Shown here: positions 54,910 through 64,000 of the stretch, one piece after another
Position numbering within the stretch: the stretch's first letter is position 1
Layout: each line of letters opens with the position of its first letter
Assembly (NCBI RefSeq): GCF_964199755.1
Contig: NC_133911.1
Span: forward strand, 3,127,001-3,191,000
Source of the DNA: Larus michahellis
Lineage: Eukaryota > Chordata > Aves > Charadriiformes > Laridae
Reading direction: 5' to 3'
DNA: 64,000 nucleotides
Program-made: the position numbers and the translations under genes
Notes under the pieces: generated by a model
The model's database searches: none
What the model saw: only the letters and a program-made list of their open reading frames with translations
What the model was told of the DNA's origin: nothing

Positions 54910-54925
54910 ATCTTTTAGGCTGAAA

Positions 54926-55778
54926 CTTGAGCTTAAAATGATTTAGGTGAACTGGAGGTTTAACCATTGCATCTCCTCTTAACCAAGAAATGCCATTAAT
55001 ATGATGGCAAACACCTTGGGGACTGTCCAAATCAGACTTTGGATGCTCAGCTGCTGTCCACACTGTTTTGCATGTGCCTTCCTGGAGTTTGTATCTCTGT
55101 CCTGTATTAAATACAAAATTGCAGCAAAGAAGGAAACGCTTTGGGTCAGTGACCAGAGACGTGGTGACCACCACGCAGCTTTGAGAGCGTATGGGGGCCC
55201 ACGGTTTAACCAAGAACAGAAGAGCAACTTGGCTCCCGGGGGGACAGCACTTCCCATGCTGCAGGATATTCCCCTCCCCCACCCCCCCCAAATATCTCCA
55301 TCTAAGATAAAGCTGAATGAGTTTGGTCCTCTAATAAACTCACCTAGGCTACAGCATCTCCAAAGACGTGCTTTTTAATTATTTCCTTTTCTAAAAACCA
55401 TATCAAGTCTTGATCTGGGCAAGCACAGGGAAAACATCTCTTTTCTCCCCCAGTTCTCCTTCTCTTCCCTTCAAAACTCCTCTGGGGATGCAGGGGATCT
55501 CTCAGCAGCAACTCTGCCAAGTCCGGCACAAGAAGCACTAGGGGGGCATTTATCTGACCTAATTTACTGTCTTGTATCATTTAAAAAGCTTCCTTGTGGG
55601 AAGCTTTGAAGAATTTTGGCATTAAATCAGGCGAAGTTCAGTCTGTCACAGGACGCTTTGGGGTCATAAATAGAAAACTCATGAAGACTTCTGGCTGGGA
55701 ACATCCTTACCTAAGGCTTTTAAACAACACCAAAGTATTCAAGCAGAAATTAGCAGAGGCATCATTCAGTATGTGTTC
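54926..55778. other. Intergenic gap between convergent UBXN10 and the DDX19-like gene
   Basis: No gene recognised; both neighbours end toward it. Confidence 0.5.
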
Positions 55779-55784
55779 TTTATT
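55779..55784 (-). terminator. Polyadenylation signal of the DDX19-like gene
   Basis: AATAAA on the minus strand 1.84 kb after the stop codon, the last such signal before UBXN10. Confidence 0.4.
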
Positions 55785-57627
55785 CCAATTAAAAGTACAT
55801 TAGAAACAGCACACAGGACCAGCAGCAGCTTTCATGACAATTCAACCCAATACTCTGCTGTCACGAGGTCATTCAGCTGTACTATTAAAGTAGGTGATTG
55901 AAACAAGTCTTCCACTCGACACGCAAGCACTCACTCACCTGCCACTTTAAATAGGTTTCCAACAGAATAAAAATAGATACACCCCAGAATACAAAAAGTT
56001 TAATTTTAAGTTTGTTTTTTTTTTTTTCACTAAAGCCTTTATACAAATTGATAAAAGGGTGCACAATTTCCTAAAATTTTAGGTACATTTTAAATGAGCC
56101 TTTTTTTACTTGGTAAAAGGATCCATGTTCCTGTCTTTGAACAGAATATGATGGCCAAAATTGCAAAGAAAATTCCTAGTTAAATTTACAATTTATACAT
56201 TTGTTTTGAAGTGATTCCTGCACCGAGTAGCAAGCCGATGGCTGCTCACGCATGTCCCATTTTCCCCAAAAAAGAGCTGTGCACCCTAAGTTCTAGTTCA
56301 GGAGCCTCCTTCTCCTGGAAACTGGGCTGGAGGAACAACCCACAGGCTTTCAGTTGTGCGCACGAGAATGGTCCCAACCGAACTAAAAGCCCGAGCCCAG
56401 AGCTTGGGAATCGTTCCTTCTCCAGCAAGGATCACCCTGGGGCGAGGGACCAGTGACCTCTTTTGCACTACGAGCACAATGGAAGTGGAGCGCTTCCTGT
56501 CTGCAATTTGGCTGAGCAATTTAACTCAAAATTCTGGTACTGAAACATACTGTAACAAGTAAATTTGGTGTTCTACAGTTATTTTTTTTTTTTTTTGGTC
56601 AATACAAGCTTATCACGACTTTTATTTTTCTTTTATTCCCGTTTCTATTACTCATCGGTGAAGCCCAGCAATTCTGTACATTATTTGCGCGGAGCTTCAC
56701 AGCAGCATCTTAGAACTGGCATCACCTGCCTAAAGGTGACCAACCCCCACTCCAACAGTCATTAGCATTTTATGGAGGTGAATTTAATCAGAAAATTAAT
56801 TAGTACAGTTCCCTTCACACTGCCCCTCCCTCCCCACCCCACCCACCTACATCTTGGCGAGGTTAAAACGCTTCAGATGAACTTCTAGAGTACGGATTTA
56901 AGCACTGTCACCACCGCACCGCTTTACGTAGAGTGGCCGTTCTAACAAATCAAGGACAAATGAAAAGAAAATCCTGCCCAGCAAAAGCAACACAGCAACT
57001 GTGTTTGCGCGTATGAGCTACTGGAGACATCCTCAGGACAATTTATGTAAGGAAAAGCAGGGCAAATCCATAAGGAAGCCAGAAATGAGTCTTAAAGAGC
57101 TCAGGGGAGCGCCGAAGAGAATGACATCCTATTTTGTACAAGTTGAGTTTTTAGCCAAAAACCAGCTGCCTTGTTTGGGGTTTTTTTGTGTTCTTTTTCT
57201 TTCTTTTTTTTTTTTCCCCATTACTTAATGTCCATTGTATATTCAGCGGTTGAATTTTAACTCATTAGGTTAATGCTGAACTTCATTCCAATTAAAGGCA
57301 ATAAAGCTTTTTTTTTTTTTAAATTTGCTTTAGATAATTACATATTGCCCATTTTTTGGCAAGTGTATTTCTTAGAATTCAAAAGATCTTCCCATTTAAG
57401 GCTAAACTAAGAAATGTTAAAAGCTTCTGTAAACATTTCCTCTTCCTCCCCATAGTTGCACAATTTGAAGTCCAACTGCAATTTTTAAAATGAGGTAATT
57501 TTTGTGTACTCATATCTTAAAGAGTCCTTTTCGGGACTAGCTGAGAGGCGTGCCAATCTGAACGCTGATCCAATTGTAGTGGGAGAGCTTCCACAGCAGG
57601 GTACACACCAGTTCCAGCAGCTGTACT
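55779..57627 (-). other. DDX19-like gene 3' UTR
   Basis: Extends from the stop at 57628 to an AATAAA (minus strand) at 55779-55784. AT-rich with several T or A homopolymers (for example 56582-56597). The extent is inferred. Confidence 0.5.
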
Positions 57628-57689
57628 TCAGTTAGTTATCTTCTCAATTTCATCCAAGTCGTCAGTATCCAATTTGTTTATCTTTTTGT
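57628..57689 (-). CDS. DDX19B: DDX19-like last coding exon with stop
   Basis: Acceptor [29 protein letters not shown] and TGA; human ends [19 protein letters not shown]. Confidence 0.92.
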
Positions 57690-60600
57690 CTGGGAAAGAT
57701 GAGAAATAAGTCAGATTTCGTAACACAGAGCAGAGGAGGGAAAGCTGCTTTCTTTAGCTGGTCTTGAGGAGTTCAGGTTTATCCATGAAATGCTCATTCG
57801 CGTTTTAAAACTACAATATAAAACTATTTTTCTTTTATCAAAGGCCCATCAGGGTCCTCGAGTGTTACCCACCTCTGGAACATCCATTTTACGGACTATC
57901 CAGGCAGCCAGCAAACAGACAACTTGACTTATTTCTGCTCCTAGCACACGTAGCAGTTGACAATCTTAAGTGACATTACACAAAACGCAGCTGATGTGCT
58001 CTTCTGCAGTCAGTTTAAGGTTCAATAAATATCTGCTCACTATACAGCTAGGCAAAATTCTGCAGAAATAACATCTAATTTTAGAGAAAGAAGAAAGTCT
58101 GAGGGTACGTACTGAAATGTTCCTGGATTCTGTTGAGAATATTCATGCTGTGTTTGCTGTCCACCATGTTAATAGCCAGTCCTCGCTTGCCAAAGCGACC
58201 TGTGCGTCCGATCCGGTGCAGATAAGTCTCGTTATCTGGATTTCCATCTTTATCCACGGGAAGGTCAAAATTGATGACAACAGAGACTTGCTCTACATCG
58301 ATCCCTGATAAAAAGAAAGCATCAGATTACACCACTACAGTTAGACCGATTTATATCCGGAACAGCCTCCTCTGGCCTGACCTGTGTGCGCTTTGGTCAC
58401 CGCATCCAGGTTACCCAACAGCAGAACTTCCGACAGCTGTGGGAGAGCTGCCATGCGGCTGCCTCCACATTAAGCGAGGAGTTAAAAGCCAGTCTCAAAC
58501 TCTGAAATGGATCTTTTCCACAGTATCCTTATGGGGCACTTTGAAATACAAACTATCTAGCTGTTACACCAGAGAATCCCAGTGAAACCGCTAGAGGGAA
58601 AGCAGTCGGAGACGCTTTAACCAGCACTTACATATTTTGGAAACTCTTTCCTCCTCTCCAAAGCTGTAAAGGCCTCTTGTTTTTTTCTCCCCAAGTACTG
58701 TGTTGTCTTAACTGTTCTAGGATGTCAAATTGCAACACAAATTCCTCCTGGAGTTCAGTGCTTTTCAGATTTCTGTATTTCAGAACATGTTTATTTTAAA
58801 CACTGAGGGTCAGCAGCACGAGCCAGGCTTGCTGCCAGAAGCATAAAATTGTCCCAGGGTGGACTTTTCCACCCCAAGCTGCAGGAAGGCTGCAAGCAAT
58901 CCTGCGTTTGCCCGCAGGCATCTTTATATGCACAGACATGCTTACCAGCCCAAAAGCGCAGGAATTACTTTAAAGGACCCTAATTTCTCCAGACTAGAAC
59001 ACTTGAGGATATGAATTGTTTCTGTAAGCTGGCCAAACATATCTTATCTTAGGGCCTGCTGCTTCTGCCCCTCCCTGGCCCAGTTCTGCCATGCCCTACC
59101 TCTGGCACAGACGTTTGTGGTCACCAGCACCTTTTCTTTGCCCTCTCGGAAACGCTCGATCACCGCGGCTCTCTGTTCCACCATCATTTCCCCACTGAGC
59201 AATGCCACCTGATGGCCCTCCTTTGAGAGCTCTGCCGCCAGCCAGCCAGCCGTCTTCCGAGTCTGAAACACAAAGTGAGGCCTGTCTTTGGGAGGAAGTT
59301 TTAATGCTGTAAATTGGGAATAAACCTCTCTGGGATCGACTGGAAGCTCCATGGCTGCTCAGTTTTTATATCTCAAAAGGAAACAGCTCCTAATGACACA
59401 CTGTGCTCTCAGCTTGCCTATCAGAAATAGGCAAGCGTGCATCTGCCACCACAGGAACCCTTCTTTAAGAAAAGTACGCCTTTTCTTTGTGCTCTGCTCC
59501 TCAGCTTTCACTCTATGAGGGATTACATATGTCCGCTAAAAGCTCACGAGCAGTGTCAAGTAAACAAAACTATCAGCTTGGAAAATGTCAGGGTTTGAGC
59601 TGAATGTAGCTGTGAAGTCCAATAGAGGCTCTACGCAGTTTTGAATTAAACAGTTTCCAATTACGTTGGTTTTTCAAGCGCCGATTATGTCTGATATTAT
59701 TACATCTCGAAACAACGTAAAAGCAGACTGTGCAGCAGACTCCAAATACAGGTTTTATCTTGTCTGAGCTAGCTTTACGTGGCTGTTTTGGTGCTGTCAG
59801 CACTGGGTTTTTTCCCCATGAGTTATGGTGGCTTCCAGAAAAAAAGAAGTCTCAGTATGATTCACGGGGAGACCTCAGAGGTAAATCACCCATTACCTGA
59901 GGGAAATCGAGTCCCAGAAAAAGCTATGCATCAGCTGCAGAACTACAAGACTTCCCCATCCCTCATTCTCTCCTATTTTTATCCATTTTCCAACCTCAGG
60001 AATTTGGTTCTTTTCAGTAGTTCTGAGTAATACTTTGTTTTGGAGAACAGTGCATTACTCTGATTGTTGCTTCGGAGGACTTCAAGAATAAAAATGACCT
60101 GGATGGACAAACCCAGAGAAACAAACCAGCTCGTGCTATCACGGCTCTCAAGATTTCACTCAAAGAGGGAGCCAGAAAAGCCAAAGAGAAGGGCATTTCC
60201 TGTTCCCAGTTTCTTTCTGAAAAGCCTGGCCAGGTTTTTAGCAATAGCAGACACTAACGAGGTTGTTCAGACTAACATTTCCCGAGAGGACTCACATGGC
60301 AGAAGATCATGGCCTGGGCAATGGTGATAGCGCCATAGATATTACAGAGAGCCTGGAACTTCTCATCTCTGTTATTGCACAGAACGTAATACTGCTTAAT
60401 AGTGTCCAGTGTCTCCTCCTCTCGCTTCAGTTTGATAATGTTTGGGTCAGGAACAACTTTTTGAGCAAATTTCCACACAGAATCCTCAAAAGTGGCTGAA
60501 AACAGAAGCATCTGGCAGTCCCTGGGGAGCATTCTGTAAGAGAAAGCAAAATGGGCAGGGTTCCCACACAACGCTGTCACCCCCCTGATATCCTGATGGG

Positions 60601-63108
60601 ATTAATGCTACAGGCAAAGCAGAACAATAACCTCAGAACCAGTTATTTCAGTGGCTGGAACGACTAATGCTAATCTTACCAACACCTGATCGCTCCCTCA
60701 CAGACCAGTGGCATCCAGACTTGCATTCTTAAAAATGAATAAACCCTGCTCCAGGGACAGGCTTTTTATTCTGTAAGAAAATGAAACTGCTTGTCATCCC
60801 CTGACATTCTGCCTCTATTAACCATCTGGATTAGAGCTAAATATATCATTTTAATCTTGTTGCTTTATCGGTGAAGACACCAGTCAAGAATCTAGGCCTG
60901 CTGTCCCTACCTTAGAAAATAGCTATAATTGAAAGAAACAAAAATCACCTCAGGCAATGTACGCCGAGTCCTTACCTCTGAATGCGGATGCTCTGATCCT
61001 GATGGCCCTGGGTTGCTATCATCACATCAGCCTCATCCAAGACGAACACTTTGATTTTCTTGGGATCTATGAATTTCAGTTTGGAACACCAGTCCAGCAC
61101 AGTGCCGGGTGTGCCGATTACAATCTGCTCGGAGATCTTCTGACCTCTCTCCACTGCCGAGACAGAAAGAAAGGCTTTCATAAGACAGCTGTGCAGTGAA
61201 ATGCTCTGCCCCTCTCTGAACTAGCCTGTTTCACCACACGATTGCTCTATTGTTCGTTTACTGTCTTGCACCCAACAATCATTTTCTCATTTACAGTCTG
61301 TTGGCAGTGTTTCACCTTACTCACATTTATTGCCTCGGACAGCATAGGCAAGTTTCAGCTCTGGATAAAACTTTCCCATCTGCTCAATCACTTTTCCCGT
61401 TTGAAGTGCCAGCTCATATGTTGGGGAAAGGCACAAACACTGGAGGGAGAGAAAGATAATGCATTTGAGATGACCAACATCCTGGGCAACAGTATCACAT
61501 TTGCTTTTTAAAATTGTTATTATTGAAGTTTTCCTGAAGACGAATGGGCAAACAGCTGAGCAGTTTCTGAAAGCCCATCGGTTCTACATTCCGAAACTAG
61601 AGGAACGAGTTGATATGACACAGTCACCTGGCTACCAGCTCTCTGCATTCAGTTCTGCTCCTCAGGCTTGGGAGTGCAGATATTCTGCTATAGGGGACAC
61701 ATATGGACAGTAGTGACAAGGAACCTAACACCTACAGTTAGACTAAGAGATAAGAACAGCATTTTTTTAAGGAAAGAATTCTAGCTTTGATAACACTGCT
61801 CAACTGTCTCATAAGGAAAAAGCCCCTTCCCAGGCGTTCCCTGCTCTTTTGTAACAGGTATCTTCTTTTCTATCCCAAATTCCACTTATTTAACCCCCTT
61901 CAGTCTGCAATATTTCTCCAATTTAATTTCTCCCAGAATGATATCCTCCCGATTTAACTGCTTACAAAGCAAGGGCATCCTGAGTGATGTAAGGGAGGGA
62001 CTGAAAGGATCAAGTTGTAAGCAAAATCCACATCTTTTGCATTAAAGGCATTTTGATAGATCCCCCAGTCACCAGCCCCTGCTAAGCAGTTTACAGAAAC
62101 AGCATCACAGAGATGGGTTCATCAAGCCGTGAATTTACTATCAAATTTACTATTACTGTGAATTTACCATGTCTTCACTAGGTGGCACTGCATCACCACC
62201 ACGAAACCCCCCAAAACAGTCACATCCCAGAAACTTTACCTGTGGATACTTGTTCCCGGGTTCAACACGACTGAGCATGGCCAGGACAAAGGCAGCTGTC
62301 TTGCCAGTACCAGACTGAGATTGTGCGATCAAGTTCTGTGGGCTGCAGAACATAGAGCAGACATGAACTCAACCAGATGAGCTACCCAGAGAACGTACTC
62401 ATGGGGTTGAATGATAAAGAAAACTCGAGTGGCATTTTAATACCTTTTAGATTTGTCACTGCTCTGGACTTAGTGCCTAGCTTGACCAGCTACGCTCCAC
62501 AGGGCAGCTTCTGCCCCATACCACCTCTCTCTTTCAGCACCTCTTGATCATGGAGATTTGGAAGGAAAACTGCGATTATCTGTCAGTACTTTTCCATTTT
62601 GCACATCTCCCCCTAGTGTCTTAATACTTCATACATTTCAGCTCAGGGGTGCGAAGAGGAAAACCAGCCATGCAGGCAATGCAGCATCTCAGCTACTTCC
62701 ACCCACCCAGGACTTCTGGAGCTATGTTCCACAGCAGCCTCATTATTTCTCCCCTACACTGACTAGGAAAAATCAGGTTGACCTCAGCCGAACACTGTGG
62801 CACTGCCTGTTCACTACCAGCCCTAGGAAAGGGACAAATCCAGAGCTGCTGCAACATAGTTCATGAGCAGAGAAACACTGCGGCATGGGAACCCTTTCAC
62901 CACAGCCCAGACCCCTGCCCCCATCACCATCCTCGCATCCAAAGTTCAGCAATAGGATGCTAAATCATTCAAATCCTTCCTATACTGGAAGGGAGTGGAA
63001 AGTACGTGTACATACGGTTCAGCAAGCATCATGGGCAGGGCATTCTCTTGTATCTTAGATGGTCTGTTGAAGCCCATGGCATAGACTCCTTCCAGGAGCT
63101 GTGGTTTC
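57628..63108 (-). CDS. DDX19B: DDX19-type DEAD-box RNA helicase, 3' portion (8 coding exons; 5' end outside window)
   Basis: ATP-dependent RNA helicase of the DDX19/DDX25 (yeast Dbp5) group, which remodels mRNPs at the cytoplasmic face of the nuclear pore during mRNA export. Exons in order: 63108-63016, 62342-62240, 61439-61325, 61153-60976, 60533-60296, 59262-59100, 58304-58113, 57689-57628; all phases join. All core motifs are present in order: Q motif GFNRPSKIQ, Walker [47 protein letters not shown] and [10 protein letters not shown]; the end is [11 protein letters not shown]. The sequence is very close to remembered human DDX19B (for example [20 protein letters not shown]). About 100 N-terminal residues lie beyond the right edge. 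Human DDX19A/B are on 16q22, so this position is unexpected; A, B or a third avian paralogue cannot be separated here. Confidence 0.88.
58113..58304 (-). CDS. DDX19B: DDX19-like exon with motif VI
   Basis: Acceptor TTTTTATCAG, donor [26 protein letters not shown] and [15 protein letters not shown]. Confidence 0.94.
59100..59262 (-). CDS. DDX19B: DDX19-like exon with motif V
   Basis: Acceptor TTTGTGTTTCAG, donor [26 protein letters not shown] and [11 protein letters not shown]. Confidence 0.93.
60296..60533 (-). CDS. DDX19B: DDX19-like exon with SAT motif
   Basis: Acceptor TTCTCTTACAG, donor [26 protein letters not shown] and [12 protein letters not shown]. Confidence 0.94.
60976..61153 (-). 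CDS. DDX19B: DDX19-like exon with DEAD box
   Basis: Acceptor TGTCTCGGCAG, donor [26 protein letters not shown] and [20 protein letters not shown]. Confidence 0.94.
61325..61439 (-). CDS. DDX19B: DDX19-like exon with motif Ia
   Basis: Acceptor TCCCTCCAG, donor [26 protein letters not shown], then [10 protein letters not shown]. Confidence 0.92.
62240..62342 (-). CDS. DDX19B: DDX19-like exon with Walker A motif
   Basis: Acceptor TATGTTCTGCAG, donor [26 protein letters not shown]. Confidence 0.92.
63016..63108 (-). CDS. DDX19B: DDX19-like exon with Q motif
   Basis: Acceptor CTGTTTTCAG, donor [26 protein letters not shown] then [10 protein letters not shown]. Confidence 0.9.
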
Positions 63109-64000
63109 CTGAAAACAGAGGAGTTTTTATATCATGACCTATTGAAGAACATTTGGTTTTCATTTGTGTACAAAAAGGTGAGGAATAAACCTTGCAACCG
63201 ACCTAGAGCTGCCCCTTTCTGTGTACCTGCTATGATTCCACCACCAGTGCCTGGAAGCTCTAACAAGTGACAGCACAAAGTCTGGAAAGGAAGCTTTGTA
63301 AAACCCCCTTGATTTAGTAAATCAGCCTGCAGGCCTGCTTTTCACAGCTACACAGAAAATCTTCTGTCACAGCTCTAAGGCTAGTGCTGGGCTTCTTGTT
63401 CTAAAGCAGCTTTTCAGACAATCCCGGGAATCCCAGAGCAGAGCACGTTAATCCTGTCCTTTAAGGCAATCCCTTTTCCTCAGCCATGCCTAATCTCAGT
63501 GCCAAAATTATCACTCCTTGAAGACTCAAAACCGGGACAAAGCAACCTCAGTATACGAGGCACAGAATGAAGTGCAACATCATGAAATCATTGCAAGGAC
63601 TTCAGATAGTCGTGATGGATTCTGGAATACGTACTGATGTCTCAACACCAGAGCGATCCTGGCTCAGCGCACAAAACCAGTAAATGACTGATAAACATAG
63701 TTTACTGTGATTACACCTAGTGATCCATGGTTATAACCCAGCACTCAAACCAAAGCGTGTCCTCAAATGGTCATCGATTGCTCTTTCTCAAGGGAGCTTT
63801 CTCAGCAGACACTTGTGTAGACAAGGAGATCCAAGAACAACCAAAAATTCAGGTTATGGTGCTAGCGAACTCTTAGCTGATGACCTCCAAGTGCTTACTG
63901 GAGTGCTGTTAGCAGTGCTCAGAAGTAAGGGCTTTCCTTTCAAAGCAGGTTACAGGTTTCCTGCCCACCATTTCCCGCTGTTAAGAACTTCCTATTCAGC
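63109..64000 (-). other. DDX19-like gene upstream intron, continuing past the right edge
   Basis: The next upstream exon (human ..SVKSFEELRL) was looked for and not found, so it lies outside the window. Confidence 0.6.

Larger units (their letters stand above)
53395..54925 (+). other. UBXN10: UBXN10 3' UTR
   Basis: Runs from the stop to about 20 bases past the AATAAA at 54904-54909. Holds a 29-base direct duplication at 54050-54107. No other coding sequence. Confidence 0.6.
57690..63015 (-). other. DDX19-like gene introns
   Basis: Introns 57690-58112, 58305-59099, 59263-60295, 60534-60975, 61154-61324, 61440-62239 and 62343-63015. No embedded gene or repeat family recognised. Confidence 0.75.

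Noticed and set aside
57628-63108. Processed retrocopy of DDX19
   Set aside because: Eight exons with GT/AG introns and intact motifs exclude a retrocopy.
1-64000. CRISPR arrays, operons, tRNA or rRNA genes
   Set aside because: The window is vertebrate nuclear DNA; no regularly spaced repeats, tRNA cloverleaf or rRNA sequence was seen.

Overview
This is nuclear DNA of a vertebrate, almost certainly a bird. Genes are split by introns with GT/AG borders, there are three CpG-island promoters, and position 13500 carries the 3' end of a CR1 LINE, the dominant avian retroposon. The gene order TMCO4 - RNF186 - OTUD3 - secreted phospholipase A2 cluster - UBXN10 is the order of human 1p36.13. The species cannot be told from the sequence.

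Layout. 295-15130 (minus): the 5' part of TMCO4, five coding exons including a 28-base microexon, with a CpG-island promoter near 15.0 kb; the 3' part lies left of the window. 19743-20756 (minus): single-exon RNF186, an ER-type RING E3 ligase. 21393-22031: a solo ERV-like LTR. 23804-31446 (plus): OTUD3, all eight coding exons, an OTU deubiquitinase. 35992-47040 (minus): four secreted PLA2 genes head to tail: PLA2G2E, an undescribed divergent paralogue, PLA2G5 and a PLA2G2A-like gene. 50440-54925 (plus): UBXN10, a p97/VCP adaptor of cilia, whose promoter carries an RFX X-box. 57628-63108 (minus): the 3' eight coding exons of a DDX19-type mRNA-export helicase; its 5' end lies right of the window.

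The most interesting item is the fourth PLA2 gene at 40498-41730. It has four exons with consensus splice borders. It shares the intron phases (1, 2, 1) of its neighbours and the 107-base exon 3 common to all four genes, and its frame is open from a signal peptide to a stop (124 aa). The catalytic His-Asp pair is replaced by Arg-Ala, the calcium loop is missing (exon 2 is 42-45 bases shorter than in its neighbours), and about a fifth of the mature residues are arginine. It looks like a catalytically dead, strongly cationic, cysteine-rich secreted protein built on a PLA2 frame, or a very young pseudogene whose frame has survived.

How the genes work together: they are independent housekeeping or epithelial genes, apart from the PLA2 cluster, which is a tandem family. 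PLA2G5 and the PLA2G2A-like gene share a promoter layout: a TATATAAA box, a short noncoding exon, then the signal-peptide exon. UBXN10 and DDX19 converge tail to tail.

All exon models come from reading splice sites by eye and comparing with remembered family sequences. No alignment was run.
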